From positions 156,753 through 220,752 of the forward strand of contig NZ_LZFW01000013.1 of NCBI RefSeq assembly GCF_001676025.1: a DNA stretch of 64,000 bases. The letters run 5' to 3'. Of the stretch, positions 1 to 8,796 are shown piece by piece. The notes under the pieces were generated by a model, which ran no database searches, was not told where the DNA came from, and saw nothing but the letters and a program-made list of their open reading frames with translations. The stretch's first letter is position 1. The number at the start of each line of letters is the position of its first letter. This DNA is from Vibrio sp. UCD-FRSSP16_30. GTDB taxonomy: Bacteria > Pseudomonadota > Gammaproteobacteria > Enterobacterales > Vibrionaceae. A program made the position numbers and the translations under genes.

Positions 1-271
1 TAGGATTAAATATCACCTGTTTAATCCCGCATAAAAAACCAATGCGTTCCGACCAAAATGCGCCCAAACCCACGCCACAAATTATTGGGCTAGGATCATC
101 TGAAGACTCTATCGCTTTATGCACTTCTTTTAAAAGGTGCGCCATATCATGCTTAGGATGCAAAGTACTGTAGTTAATGAAACGTACGTCATCATCGATA
201 AACTGAAGTTGCATTATTTTTTCGTGGTTACCAGGGCTTGTTGAATCAAAGCCGTGAAGATAGATAATCAT
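1..271 (-). CDS. ycfP: YcfP-family (UPF0227) esterase-like protein, 3' part cut off by window edge
   Basis: Reading leftward from an ATG at 271, about 90 codons stay open to the window edge. The product begins [18 protein letters not shown] and continues with a [13 protein letters not shown] segment. These are the alpha/beta-hydrolase oxyanion-loop region (LHGF) and a degenerate nucleophile-elbow region (GxGxG) of the YcfP/UPF0227 family, small cytoplasmic proteins of about 180 residues with no firmly assigned substrate. In enterobacteria ycfP lies in the same neighbourhood as lpoB, ycfL and hinT, which supports the name. It is separated from lpoB by a terminator, so it probably has its own promoter in the 272-465 gap. 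The C-terminal half is outside the window. Confidence 0.8.
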   Translation of the reverse strand, partial: MIIYLHGFDSTSPGNHEKIMQLQFIDDDVRFINYSTLHPKHDMAHLLKEVHKAIESSDDPSPIICGVGLGAFWSERIGFLCGIKQVIFNP

Positions 272-465
272 TGAACCTTCCTTGCTAATGCCGGCAGTCA
301 GTAATTGAGAAGTTATCGCTGCCAATAATCGTCACTACTTACTTAAATCTAACACGTATTTCAGTAATAAGAAGTTGCCTCGCAACAATTGTGCCCTTCA
401 TTTATTGAGCTACATCAAGTAATGAGGAAAATAATGAATACGATTAAGTGTCCTAGACGCAAATA

Positions 466-495
466 AAAAAAAGGCCAGTAAAACTGACCTTTTAT
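466..495 (-). terminator. Rho-independent terminator of the hinT-lpoB operon
   Basis: On the minus strand, AAGGTCAGT pairs with ACTGGCCTT around a TTT loop (one G-U pair) and is followed by a run of eight T. It lies 13-40 bases past the lpoB stop codon. The remaining 272-465 stretch holds no gene that I can see, only an AT-rich promoter-like region for ycfP. Confidence 0.8.
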
Positions 496-507
496 TTTAG
501 ATGATGC

Positions 508-1098
508 TTACAGCCCTAATAGACTTTTAGACTGCTGCTTTCTAATCTCGGTTTCATCAGCCCATTCAATCAGGCCAGTTTCAAGATCCATCAAACGCAT
601 GGTCATTTTGTAATAAACATCTTTATCACTGCCCGCTTCTTTCACGATGCTTGATAGGTTGCCGTACAGCATGTATTGAGCGCCAACCATTTTACCAAAC
701 TGAATCGCGCTGCTTTGGTCAACCAACTGATCATTATTTTGGAAATTCAGTTGTTTACGAACAGAATCTACGCGATCCATATCCACAAAGCGGAACTTAC
801 CAGAGTTAAGCATTTTGGTACTCACTGAATCAGTAATCGATTCTGTATCAATATGCTCACTGGTTTTATTCTTAATACGCTCAACAAATACGATCGGACG
901 CTGATCTTTAGTAATAGCGGCAACTGAACCAGAGCTCAGCATACTATCCACCATTTCTGCGGCAATTTTTTGTAAATCCGTAGAGCCGAAGTCTACTGTA
1001 GTGGTTTCTACTGCTTGAGCATCACCATAATTTACTTTGTTGGAACAGCCACCCAGAATGACAGCTAAGCCTAGCAACGCAATTACACTTTTTTTCAT
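508..1098 (-). CDS. lpoB: LpoB-type penicillin-binding protein activator lipoprotein
   Basis: A 196-residue lipoprotein: a short signal peptide ends in the lipobox LGGC, so lipid attachment at the Cys is expected, followed by a low-complexity linker and a globular domain. The segment RPIVFVERIKNKTSEHIDT and the later GAQYMLYGNLSSI and DLETGLIEWADETEIRK are typical of the LpoB/PBP activator fold. In E. coli LpoB sits in the outer membrane and reaches through peptidoglycan to stimulate PBP1b. Two adjacent ATGs exist (1101 and 1098); AAGGA is better spaced for the second. It is the last gene of the leftward operon, 6 bases after ycfL. The name follows family and synteny; activation of PBP1b here is inferred. 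Confidence 0.87.
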   Translation of the reverse strand: MKKSVIALLGLAVILGGCSNKVNYGDAQAVETTTVDFGSTDLQKIAAEMVDSMLSSGSVAAITKDQRPIVFVERIKNKTSEHIDTESITDSVSTKMLNSGKFRFVDMDRVDSVRKQLNFQNNDQLVDQSSAIQFGKMVGAQYMLYGNLSSIVKEAGSDKDVYYKMTMRLMDLETGLIEWADETEIRKQQSKSLLGL

Positions 1099-1107
1099 CA
1101 TATTTCC

Positions 1108-1497
1108 TTAGTTGTCCGACTCTCGGATTTGAATTCTAAATTGAGTACCTTCCGGATTAATTGATACTTCTGAGAAAGATCTTGTTTCAAGCCCACGAAT
1201 GACGTCTTGTCGCCATGCTGAAGGTTTGGCGTTGACCTCTAAACCATTATCATCGTACCAATAGAAGCGATATTGAATACGTAAGTCACCTTTATAATGG
1301 CTACTTACAGTTACAATACCTCTTGCTCTATCATTTTTTTCAACGGTCGCAATCTCATCCACAATGAGGCGGCTTCCTAAAACATTATCACCAAAAAGTA
1401 CTTTTTGACTTTTACCATCAACTCTCAAACCAGCGGTATTTGGAGAACAACCCGCTACAGCCACTAATGTGACCAGCAGTAGCACCAGTTTTTTCAT
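1108..1497 (-). CDS. ycfL: YcfL family (DUF1425) lipoprotein
   Basis: A 129-residue protein with a signal peptide and lipobox VAGC near residue 17. The mature part contains SSHYKGDLRIQYRFYWYDDNGLEV, the characteristic YRFYWYD core of the YcfL/DUF1425 family, which is predicted to form a small beta-sandwich in the periplasm. The function is unknown; in gammaproteobacteria the gene is almost always next to lpoB and hinT, as here. Its ATG overlaps the stop of the upstream COG3014 gene by one base (TAATG), so translation is probably coupled. lpoB follows after 6 bases. Confidence 0.82.
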   Translation of the reverse strand: MKKLVLLLVTLVAVAGCSPNTAGLRVDGKSQKVLFGDNVLGSRLIVDEIATVEKNDRARGIVTVSSHYKGDLRIQYRFYWYDDNGLEVNAKPSAWRQDVIRGLETRSFSEVSINPEGTQFRIQIRESDN

Positions 1498-2897
1498 TAT
1501 TCTATCGCTCCCAATTGTTTATGCCAGAGGGTGACATTATTACCCTGTCGAGATAACCATACTAATGTGGTCTGCCCATCCCTTACCTCAAAATGGTAAG
1601 GCTTACCTTGTACAAATAGTTCATGTGAGCCTACATCAAGTGTAGCACCAGAACTGTAGACCTCAGCAGGAAGTGATTGCCAGCTTCGAGTATCGGGCTG
1701 CTCAGTTAAGGTATTGAACACATTAAATAGAAGGTTGGTGACATCATCGCCATTAGCCGCTTCTCTGCGCAAATTATCTTTTGTTACGACACGTAAAACC
1801 TGACGCAGTAATATGCTCGGCATTTGCTCTGACAGCTGATTACTTGCCATTAAATTGACATCAACTAATTGGTCACCATCAATGCCTTTTCCATCCAGTT
1901 GCAGTGCGCCAAAACGTTGTGGTGCAGTGTCGTTGTAATAGGGCAAAGCTACCGAATAGAGCCCCATGCTACTACTACCATCAACCGGAATTGTCAGTCT
2001 CCAGTTATCCATCGCTTTGACTACGCCGCGCTCATCAATAATGATTACGCGCCCCTCACCTTTGGGTAACGGATGGTATGACCCATATTGCTTGGTGAGC
2101 AATTTAAGGTCTTGACGCATTCCTAGCAGTGTCGCCACTCGTAACGCGCCATCAATCACTTGTTTGTTATCCGGTGCCACAGCCAGCGCTCGGCGATAAT
2201 CGACATAGGCGCTGTTAGGATCGCCTTGTGTTTCATACAACAATGCAGATAAATACAATAAGTAGCCGTTCTGAACCGCTTTAAGCTTATCTCCAGCATC
2301 AGGATAACGAGACAGGACACTGCCCAAGTTAGGGCTAAGACCGCTCTTTTTCATGTCCGATTCTGCTGATTTTAAATCCGCAGCACGTTTTCTTTCTGCT
2401 CGCTCTTGCACTTGGTTGGCACGGCGCATCTCGACCATTGCGCCTTCTAAGCTATTTTGCTGGACATAATTCAAGCCAAGATAGAGATGTAAAAAACCCA
2501 ACTCATAATCTGCCGGCTGATAATTAGTTAAATTATCATTCACGGCTAGCGCGCCAACATTGGTTGCGGTATCACTGACCGATACCACCGGCTGATCTTG
2601 CCAGTCGCGCACCGCTTTATCACTGAGTTCGAAAGAAGCTTTACTACTAGGGTAAGCAGAGGCAAGAAAGTGCACTCGACCTTTTTCCATATTATCGAGA
2701 ATGTCACCAGCTCGATAATCAGGTAGTTCTTGTTCAGCTTGGGAGTATTGTCCGCGTTGCACCGCTTTATACACCGACTCATTTTGCGGTGTGTAATGAC
2801 TAAAGACATTACCCGCGGTCAAAGAGGCGCAAGCAGACATAGCGATACTGCTTGTTACAATCAATGCTAAACGAAATGATTTTTTATTTAACAACAT
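1497..2897 (-). CDS. COG3014-type outer-membrane lipoprotein with TPR-like region
   Basis: A 466-residue protein with an N-terminal signal and lipobox MSAC, predicted to be a lipoprotein. Residues about 60-260 are helix-rich and contain a tetratricopeptide-like stretch (LLYLSALLYETQGDPNSAYVDYRRALAVAPDN). The C-terminal part is beta-rich and ends near WLSRQGNNVTLWHKQLG. This is the COG3014 family of uncharacterised envelope proteins found between hinT and ycfL/lpoB. It overlaps both neighbours by one base (TAATG at each end), so the four genes form one tight transcription unit. A role in PBP1b/LpoB-related peptidoglycan synthesis can be guessed from context only. Confidence 0.75.
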   Translation of the reverse strand: MLLNKKSFRLALIVTSSIAMSACASLTAGNVFSHYTPQNESVYKAVQRGQYSQAEQELPDYRAGDILDNMEKGRVHFLASAYPSSKASFELSDKAVRDWQDQPVVSVSDTATNVGALAVNDNLTNYQPADYELGFLHLYLGLNYVQQNSLEGAMVEMRRANQVQERAERKRAADLKSAESDMKKSGLSPNLGSVLSRYPDAGDKLKAVQNGYLLYLSALLYETQGDPNSAYVDYRRALAVAPDNKQVIDGALRVATLLGMRQDLKLLTKQYGSYHPLPKGEGRVIIIDERGVVKAMDNWRLTIPVDGSSSMGLYSVALPYYNDTAPQRFGALQLDGKGIDGDQLVDVNLMASNQLSEQMPSILLRQVLRVVTKDNLRREAANGDDVTNLLFNVFNTLTEQPDTRSWQSLPAEVYSSGATLDVGSHELFVQGKPYHFEVRDGQTTLVWLSRQGNNVTLWHKQLGAIE

Positions 2898-3247
2898 TAT
2901 CCAACCAGCATGGGTCCTAGTGGCTTACCACCGACAAGATGCATGTGTATATGGTAAACCTCTTGTCCGCCATAGGAATTACAGTTAACAATTACGCGAT
3001 ATCCATCTTCAGCAATGCCTTCTTGTTTTGCTATTTTTGCAGCCACGGTAAATAGTCGGCCCAAAGCACGTTCGTCTTGTTCTGTTGCATCATTAATCGT
3101 AGCAATAACGTGGTTGGGTACAATTAGGATATGAGAGGGTGCACGAGGGTTAATATCACGAAACGCAGTCACTAAATCGTCTTGATAAAGTAGGTCTGTT
3201 TTTATCTCTTGGCGTATGATTTTGCTAAAAATTGTTTCTTCAGTCAT
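2897..3247 (-). CDS. hinT: HIT-family purine nucleoside phosphoramidase HinT
   Basis: A 116-residue cytoplasmic HIT protein starting [15 protein letters not shown]. It carries the histidine triad motif as [11 protein letters not shown] (HxHxH), the catalytic and phosphate-binding signature of HinT, which hydrolyses AMP-linked phosphoramidates such as lysyl-AMP. An upstream in-frame ATG at 3280 would add 11 residues, but the start at 3247 is preceded by AGGGTAG at good distance and matches the usual family N-terminus. It is the first gene of the leftward hinT-COG3014-ycfL-lpoB operon; the promoter must lie in the 3248-3467 gap shared with the divergent CARF-nuclease gene. Confidence 0.92.
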   Translation of the reverse strand: MTEETIFSKIIRQEIKTDLLYQDDLVTAFRDINPRAPSHILIVPNHVIATINDATEQDERALGRLFTVAAKIAKQEGIAEDGYRVIVNCNSYGGQEVYHIHMHLVGGKPLGPMLVG

Positions 3248-3467
3248 TGTTTTGTCTACCCTGATCTTTAGATACATCAAGATTGCATCATGACCTGAAT
3301 AAATGCAATGTTCATATAGGGTTAAAAATAAAGAAGTAATTTCAAAAATGGAAACTAATATTAATTACGACAGTCATAATTTTTAGATACCCACCCTATC
3401 TATAAAGATAAGATGATCAAGCACATTCGTTACGACGAATTCTATAAGTGAAATAGAAGGACACTTT

Positions 3468-4628
3468 ATGCCAATCCAGCTTGGTATCATCGACAAGGAC
3501 CCAATTAGATTGGTCACTCCATTACTCGATGATAGAGCCTTAAGCCGTCATGCAATATTTATAGGCGACTCAACACAAAAGCCTATGTTCGATAAACTCA
3601 GCATAGTACTTAATATGCGAGGCATCAAAAGTGAATTTTTTGAAATCTCAAATGTTTCCGATACCGCAATAATCAAACAAGAAATCACTCAATTGGCAGA
3701 ACGTCTCAGACTGTCGGGCGATGACATCAAACTCAATGCAAGCTGCGGACTTCGCCACCGTTTACTCTCAGTCTATGAAGTTGTACGTAGCTACAAATGG
3801 CCTATTTTTGTTGTGGAGCCAAACAGTGATCGACTAAGCTGGTTGTACCCTAATAGCTTCAAAGATGTGCAGGTTCAAGATCGAATTACCATTGCCGACT
3901 ATCTCACTATCTTTGGCGCTCAAGCTCAATTCCCGGATCCCAACGAAGCCATTCAAATTGATAGCGCATTATTGAAGATCTGTGAAAAGTGGGCAAGCCA
4001 CGCTTTAGAGTTAGGCCCCGGTCTTGCCACTCTTAACTTTTTAGCCACGACCTGCCGTAAAGAGCAAAAGCTCGATGTCGAGCTGTCAGAGAAACAGCAA
4101 GGTTATCGCGAACTTAATATTTTGCTGCAAGATTTAGTGGATGCAGAACTGGCGACATATCATGCTGGTACCCTTGTCTTCCGCTCAGAGCAAGCAAGGC
4201 GCTTCTCTAATGGCGAGTGGCTAGAGTCTTACGTTCATACTCAAATCAAATCGGTAGAAAAAGAGCTCAGCACAATTCAAGACTGCTCATTGAATGTTCA
4301 AGTCACACGAAAAATTGGCGATAAAGAAGTTCGAAATGAGCTGGATGTCGCGACCGTTGTGAATAACAAGCTGCATATCATTGAGTGTAAAACCAAAGGT
4401 ATGCGTGATGACGGTGATGATACGCTGTATAAGTTGGAATCGCTTCGAGACCTTCTTGGCGGGCTGCAAGCACGCGCAATGTTGGTGAGTTTCAGACCGC
4501 TTCGCTATAACGATATTACCCGAGCAATGGATTTAGGATTGGGCTTAATTGGTCCTGAAGAACTCAAAGATCTTAAACTCCATTTAAAAGAGTGGCTGGT
4601 TAAAGCCGGTGGTATCGACGTTATTTAA
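3468..4628 (+). CDS. Stand-alone Card1/Can2-like CARF-PD-(D/E)xK nuclease (DUF1887, VC1899 family)
   Basis: A 386-residue protein of the DUF1887 family, which includes V. cholerae VC1899. Residues 1-150 look like a Rossmann-type CARF domain (LGIIDKDPIRLVTPLL, HAIFIGDSTQKP, NASCGLRHRLL). A winged-helix-like middle part follows (about 165-245). The C-terminal third is a restriction-endonuclease fold with the spaced acidic/lysine set E291, D293 and E306-x-K308 (ELDVATVVNNKLHIIECKTKG). In type III CRISPR systems, relatives such as Card1 and Can2 bind cyclic tetra-adenylate through CARF and then cut nucleic acids. No cas gene or CRISPR array lies in this window, so the ligand and target are unknown. 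It starts after AGAAGGACACTTT and is monocistronic. Confidence 0.82.
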   Translation: MPIQLGIIDKDPIRLVTPLLDDRALSRHAIFIGDSTQKPMFDKLSIVLNMRGIKSEFFEISNVSDTAIIKQEITQLAERLRLSGDDIKLNASCGLRHRLLSVYEVVRSYKWPIFVVEPNSDRLSWLYPNSFKDVQVQDRITIADYLTIFGAQAQFPDPNEAIQIDSALLKICEKWASHALELGPGLATLNFLATTCRKEQKLDVELSEKQQGYRELNILLQDLVDAELATYHAGTLVFRSEQARRFSNGEWLESYVHTQIKSVEKELSTIQDCSLNVQVTRKIGDKEVRNELDVATVVNNKLHIIECKTKGMRDDGDDTLYKLESLRDLLGGLQARAMLVSFRPLRYNDITRAMDLGLGLIGPEELKDLKLHLKEWLVKAGGIDVI

Positions 4629-4654
4629 TACCGATAAGATCTATTATCCATAAC

Positions 4655-4696
4655 TAAAAAATCCAGATTCAATATTATTGAGTCTGGATTTTTGTT
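4655..4696. terminator. Bidirectional terminator between CARF-nuclease gene and udp
   Basis: ATCCAGATTC pairs with GAGTCTGGAT (one G-U pair), flanked by an A run on the left and a T run on the right, so it can act in both directions between these convergent genes. Confidence 0.85.
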
Positions 4697-4717
4697 ATTA
4701 CGGCTTAGTTAATATCA

Positions 4718-5488
4718 TTACGCCGTTAATACGCGTCTGGCCGCTTCGATGACCGTCTGAATAGACAGCACTTCAATGTCTTTCATTTTGGCTTGATCTG
4801 GGATTTCTTGCTGAGTTCGATTGATGATTACCCCAGCAACACAACCTGCACGCAAACCAGAGCTTGCGCACATAGTTAATAGCGTCGCAGATTCCATTTC
4901 AAAGTTTAATACGCCCATATCCTGCCATTCTTGCATAGAACCTTGGAAGCGCTTCACCACTCGCCCGCTGAATGTATCGTAGCGTTCTTGGCCTGGATAG
5001 AAGGTATCACTTGAAGCGGTCACCCCCATATGCACATTGGCTTTTTCACTGACCGCCGCTTCTTTCATGGCCAGTGCAATATCGAAATCAGCAACAGCCG
5101 GAAATTCCATCGGCGCAAAGTGTAAGCTCGCGCCATCAAGGCGCACAGATGCGGTAGTGACAATCATATCACCCACATTGACATGAGGCTGGATTGCGCC
5201 AGTAGTGCCAACACGCAAGAAAGTATCAACGCCTAATTGGGCTAACTCTTCAACAGCAATAGAGGTTGATGGGCCACCAATACCAGTAGAGCACACCACC
5301 ACTTTGTGCCCTGATAACTCCGCTAGGTAGACGGTATATTCACGATGACTGGCGAGAAATAAAGGATTGTCCATACACTCAGCAATACGTTTAACTCTAG
5401 CTGGGTCGCCTGGAATAATCGCCAGTGTCGCGCCCTGTAAATCGGACTTATTGATACCAAGATGAAACACGTTTTGTTCAGTTGCCAT
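4718..5488 (-). CDS. udp: Uridine phosphorylase
   Basis: A 256-residue enzyme that splits uridine with phosphate to uracil and ribose-1-phosphate in the pyrimidine salvage pathway. Family signatures seen in order: [13 protein letters not shown] (phosphate-binding Gly/Arg), [46 protein letters not shown] (phosphate-binding Arg-Val-Gly-Thr), and [13 protein letters not shown], in which Glu-Met-Glu contacts ribose. Length is close to the E. coli enzyme. An in-frame ATG at 5494 exists, but GAAGGGT is spaced correctly only for the ATG at 5488. Upstream CRP-like sites suggest catabolite control as for E. coli udp. Confidence 0.94.
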   Translation of the reverse strand: MATEQNVFHLGINKSDLQGATLAIIPGDPARVKRIAECMDNPLFLASHREYTVYLAELSGHKVVVCSTGIGGPSTSIAVEELAQLGVDTFLRVGTTGAIQPHVNVGDMIVTTASVRLDGASLHFAPMEFPAVADFDIALAMKEAAVSEKANVHMGVTASSDTFYPGQERYDTFSGRVVKRFQGSMQEWQDMGVLNFEMESATLLTMCASSGLRAGCVAGVIINRTQQEIPDQAKMKDIEVLSIQTVIEAARRVLTA

Positions 5489-5568
5489 TGACATACCCTT
5501 CTAATGCTACAAGTTTCTAATCATCTTCATTGTTAGTATTCACTCTAAACAAACAACCCGCGAGCTAT

Positions 5569-5584
5569 CGTGATTCACTTCACA
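5569..5584 (-). promoter_or_regulatory. CRP site proximal to udp
   Basis: CGTGATTCACTTCACA matches TGTGA-N6-TCACA at 9 of 10 core positions. Its centre is 89 bases upstream of the udp ATG. A -10-like TAGAGT on the minus strand at 5547-5542 would place the site near -41. CRP activation is inferred. Confidence 0.6.
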
Positions 5585-5620
5585 GCGTTTATGTTCCTAA
5601 CGCCCGCAATTTCATAGTTA

Positions 5621-5637
5621 AACGTTTGCCATCACAG
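5621..5637 (-). promoter_or_regulatory. Second, weaker CRP-like site upstream of udp
   Basis: One half-site (TCACA on the plus strand) is perfect and the other (AACGT) is poor. It lies 52 bases from the proximal site, the spacing of the paired CRP sites between which CytR binds at E. coli udp. The rest of the 5495-5823 gap shows no convincing gene. Confidence 0.4.
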
Positions 5638-5763
5638 TTTTCATTTTCATTTATTCTATTACCACTATTCTCATTAGCCCATTTTAATGGCGCTCATTTC
5701 CACTGCCACAATTGTAGAATGGATCGAATAGAAACGTGTTGCCATTTTCACAACGAGTAGAAA

Positions 5764-5792
5764 TAAAAAAGCCTCGAACAATCGAGGCTTTT
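5764..5792 (-). terminator. Terminator after the CBS-domain gene
   Basis: GCCTCGA and TCGAGGC form a perfect 7-bp stem with a 4-base loop. On the minus strand it is followed by a T run, 32 bases after the CBS gene stop. Confidence 0.85.
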
Positions 5793-5823
5793 ATAGTGAG
5801 AAGACAATTATGTACTTTTAAAA

Positions 5824-6240
5824 CTAAATTGGGTTTTTAAAACAAGCATCAATGGATGCCCCCACAGCTTTAAGCACATCACTTCGTGAAATAATGCCCA
5901 CTAGCTTGCCATTATCGACCACTGGGTAGACTTTGGGTTTGCCCACTTTCATCATATCCGCCAATTCAATGATCGACATTTCTGGAGAGACTGAAAGCAC
6001 TTCTCGATACATACAATCACTGACTATATGCGTATCTTGACAGTGATAGCTGACTTTAATCAGTTTATCTAGCAGATCTTGCTCAGACAAAAAACCGACC
6101 ACTTGCTCTTGGTCATCAATGACCGGTCCACCAACATGAATTGAATTGAGCACTTTTTTTAAGGCAGCAGATAGTGACATATTCGGGGTAAATGTCACCG
6201 CTTGATGATTCATATAATCTTTTACTTTTAACAACTGCAT
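5824..6240 (-). CDS. CBS-domain-pair protein
   Basis: A 138-residue cytoplasmic protein made of two CBS motifs in tandem (a Bateman module). Residues about 4-60 begin KVKDYMNHQAVTFTPNMSL and end VVGFLSEQDLL; residues about 72-130 begin VSDCMYREVLSVSPEMSI and end LVGIISRSDVLKAV. CBS pairs bind adenosine nucleotides and usually regulate attached domains; here nothing is attached, so the target is unknown. The start at 6240 is preceded by AAGGAG with 7 bases of spacing. An ATG 21 bases further upstream precedes this ribosome site and is unlikely to be used. The gene is monocistronic with its own terminator. Confidence 0.82.
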   Translation of the reverse strand: MQLLKVKDYMNHQAVTFTPNMSLSAALKKVLNSIHVGGPVIDDQEQVVGFLSEQDLLDKLIKVSYHCQDTHIVSDCMYREVLSVSPEMSIIELADMMKVGKPKVYPVVDNGKLVGIISRSDVLKAVGASIDACFKNPI

Positions 6241-6506
6241 TTTTGAACTCCTTTCATGCAAGTCACTCTATTCATTAATTGTCGACCATATTCAGAGAAT
6301 TACTAAATTGTTTTTACCTATTTCACTGATTAGCCATTCCTACCAACAAATACTCCTGTTTTACTCACCAATTCAATGCTGAACAACGTCATACCAAAAA
6401 TTTATTGTTTTATTCATGATAATTTCTTCAAACTGTCTGTTTTTTAACGAAAAACAAGCTAAATTTTAAGAAGACAAAAGGATTTGATTTAGCTATAGAG
6501 GCAAAA

Positions 6507-7676
6507 ATGAGCGACGATAAAGTAACGCAAGAGACCGCGACACAAGAACAAGCGAGCCCACAAGACGTTGACAAGGATATTAACGCTGAAAGTGCAGATA
6601 GCACCCCGACAAAAAATGACGACCCAGTAAAAAAACTCACACGTAATGTCTTTATTGTGGCAGCACTGATTTTCACTTGGTATCTCATTGCTGACCGTCA
6701 AACACCGTGGACAGATGAAGCCCGTGTTAATGCCTATGTTATCCCTATTACGCCACAAATTTCAGGCAAGATAGTTGAAGTCAATGTTGCGCAAAATGAC
6801 ATTGTCGAGCGGGGTTCCCCTCTATTTAAAATTGATCCTGCCGATTACCAATTAAATATTGAACTGGCTGAATCCGAAGTGGAAATGGCCGGACAAGAAA
6901 TAGGCGCAGGCATGGCAAGTGTGGTCACCGCTCAAGCTGGTGTAGTTGAAGCGCAAACGAATCTAGAGCATGTCATGGTGCAAAGTGCTCGTGTTTTTGA
7001 GCTTGAGCAACGTAAGCTCTATTCTAAATCAGATGGTGATAAAGCGCGCGCAGCCATTAAACAAGCTAAATCCCAAGTAAGAAGTGCCAAGGCAAATTTA
7101 GACAAAGCCAAACAATCTTTAGGTCCTGAAGGGGAAGCAAACCCTAGAGTGAGAACCGCTATGGCAAAACTGCAACAAGCGCAGTTAAATCTAAGCCGAA
7201 CTCAAGTGTTTGCCCCCACGACCGGCGGCATTACCAATTTGCAAGTCGACGTAGGCCATTATGCGAATACAGGTTCACCTGTCATGACCTTTGTCGATGC
7301 TGACGATATTTGGATAGAAGCGAATCTAAAAGAAAACAACTTAGCAAATTTAAAAATAGGTGACCCTGTTGAAATCTCATTGGATGTCACGCCAGGTAAA
7401 ATCTATAAGGGCAGCGTTCGCAGTATTGGTTTTGCCGTTGCCAGTGGTTCAAGTGATGCGATTGGCGGCTTAGTGTCAGTCAAATCCAGTTCAGGTTGGC
7501 TACGTGACCCGCAGCGTTTTCCTGTTATTGTCTCTTTTGATGAACAAGTACCCGCCGGTCTGCGCCGCGTAGGTGGGCAAGCCGATGTGCAGTTTTACTC
7601 TAGCGATAATATTATTTTGACTGGAATTGCCAAAACCTACATCCGATTGCTGAGTTGGATCTCTTATGTCTACTAA
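6507..7676 (+). CDS. HlyD/EmrA-type membrane fusion protein of an efflux pair
   Basis: A 389-residue periplasmic adaptor: an acidic cytoplasmic N-terminus, one membrane helix (about 44-62, NVFIVAALIFTWYLIAD), a biotinyl-lipoyl half (TPQISGKIVEVNVAQNDIVERGSPLFKIDP), a coiled-coil hairpin rich in Ala/Lys/Gln (about 115-225), and the second lipoyl half (RTQVFAPTTGGITNLQVDVGHYANTG cut across two strands) followed by a beta-barrel. GAGGCAAAA precedes the ATG. It overlaps the next gene by 11 bases, so the two are co-translated. The arrangement parallels AaeA/AaeB-type export of aromatic acids, but the substrate here is unknown. Confidence 0.85.
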   Translation: MSDDKVTQETATQEQASPQDVDKDINAESADSTPTKNDDPVKKLTRNVFIVAALIFTWYLIADRQTPWTDEARVNAYVIPITPQISGKIVEVNVAQNDIVERGSPLFKIDPADYQLNIELAESEVEMAGQEIGAGMASVVTAQAGVVEAQTNLEHVMVQSARVFELEQRKLYSKSDGDKARAAIKQAKSQVRSAKANLDKAKQSLGPEGEANPRVRTAMAKLQQAQLNLSRTQVFAPTTGGITNLQVDVGHYANTGSPVMTFVDADDIWIEANLKENNLANLKIGDPVEISLDVTPGKIYKGSVRSIGFAVASGSSDAIGGLVSVKSSSGWLRDPQRFPVIVSFDEQVPAGLRRVGGQADVQFYSSDNIILTGIAKTYIRLLSWISYVY

Positions 7677-8724
7677 TAAAAGGCCCTTCTTATCGATTAA
7701 GAGCCTTATGCAAGATGCGATGATGGTGCGTCAATTGCGCTTTGGGGTCGGTGTTTCAGCCTCCGCTGCCATCGCCTATGCCATTAACTGGCCTCTGGCT
7801 TTTTTGTTTCCGATATTTACCACCTTATTGCTGTCGATGCCTCTTGGTCAAATGACCCCAAAACAATTGCTGATGGCCTTGTTTAATACCGTAAAAGGTT
7901 TTTGTTTTGGTTTGCTTTTTTCCGTTGTATTGATCAAGTTTCCGGTCATTTTCTTACTGCTAATGTTCGTTTCACTGTTTTATATTTATTACTATCTCAA
8001 TCGCGGTGGATCATTTTGGCTGACCCTAATGTTGATGCTATCTATCTTGATACTGCCGATGCTTAATACCATGTCAGAAGGGTTAGCCATTGGCTTTTCA
8101 CTAGGGTTTGTGGGCTCTGCATGGGCGGCCATCGTGTTTGTCTTTGTGATGTATTATGTCGTCCCCGACACTGAAAAAGTCAATTTCCCGCCGGCCAAGC
8201 CTTTTAGTCATACTTATTCTCCCATTGCCGCACAATTTGCCTTAAAAAGTACCTTGGTCGCCTTTCCGATCGTGGCATTTTGTATCACCTACGCTCGCGC
8301 GGATTTATTACTGACAATGATTTTTGCCGCCATGTTCACCTTAAAACCGGAGTTAAGTGCTGGTAAGGAAGCAGGAAGAAATTCACTTATTTCGACTGTA
8401 TTAGGGGGGGCAATTGCGTTTGTTTTCTATTGGGCTCTAGTGGCTGTACCGCTGTTTCAGTTTTTCATTATTTTAATGTTTGGCATTGCGCTGTATATGG
8501 GCATGAATATATTTTCTAGTAACCCAACGGGGAAATATTATGGCTCAGCCATGACCTGCGTTATCGTACTAATCAACGGCAACATGGGTGCAGATTCAGA
8601 CTTTATTAGTGCCTTAGTGTCGAGGATATTATTTATCTCTCTCGCGATACTTTATATTGTGGTGACACTGCGTATTCTGGATGCCTTTATCTTTAATAAA
8701 AAGTCACCAACAAAAACCCATTAA
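7666..8724 (+). CDS. DUF2955/FUSC-like multi-pass inner-membrane transporter
   Basis: A 352-residue protein with about ten predicted membrane helices in two blocks (residues about 25-170 and 195-340), each beginning with a polar stretch followed by hydrophobic runs such as FGVGVSASAAIAYAINWPL and LLTMIFAAMFTLKPELSAG. This repeat layout is that of the DUF2955 branch of the fusaric-acid-resistance (FUSC/AaeB) superfamily. It lacks the large cytoplasmic domain of AaeB. It overlaps the HlyD-type gene and is expected to form an export pump with it. Substrate unassigned. Confidence 0.8.
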   Translation: MSTNKRPFLSIKSLMQDAMMVRQLRFGVGVSASAAIAYAINWPLAFLFPIFTTLLLSMPLGQMTPKQLLMALFNTVKGFCFGLLFSVVLIKFPVIFLLLMFVSLFYIYYYLNRGGSFWLTLMLMLSILILPMLNTMSEGLAIGFSLGFVGSAWAAIVFVFVMYYVVPDTEKVNFPPAKPFSHTYSPIAAQFALKSTLVAFPIVAFCITYARADLLLTMIFAAMFTLKPELSAGKEAGRNSLISTVLGGAIAFVFYWALVAVPLFQFFIILMFGIALYMGMNIFSSNPTGKYYGSAMTCVIVLINGNMGADSDFISALVSRILFISLAILYIVVTLRILDAFIFNKKSPTKTH

Positions 8725-8748
8725 ATCGTTCAAAAAGAGCATAAAGCA

Positions 8749-8786
8749 GTTGCACGATAAGCCTTCAGTTCGCTTATTCGTGCAAC
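8749..8786. terminator. Inverted repeat between convergent genes, probable terminator
   Basis: GTTGCACGA and TAAGC on the left pair with GCTTA and TCGTGCAAC on the right with a one-base bulge. It lies between the stops of the DUF2955 and M48 genes. There is no T tract, so termination strength is uncertain. Confidence 0.5.
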
Positions 8787-8796
8787 CTCAATACCG

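Noticed and set aside
5530..5760. 76-codon plus-strand frame upstream of udp
   Set aside because: No ribosome site, no recognisable protein pattern, and it overlaps the udp promoter and CRP-like sites.
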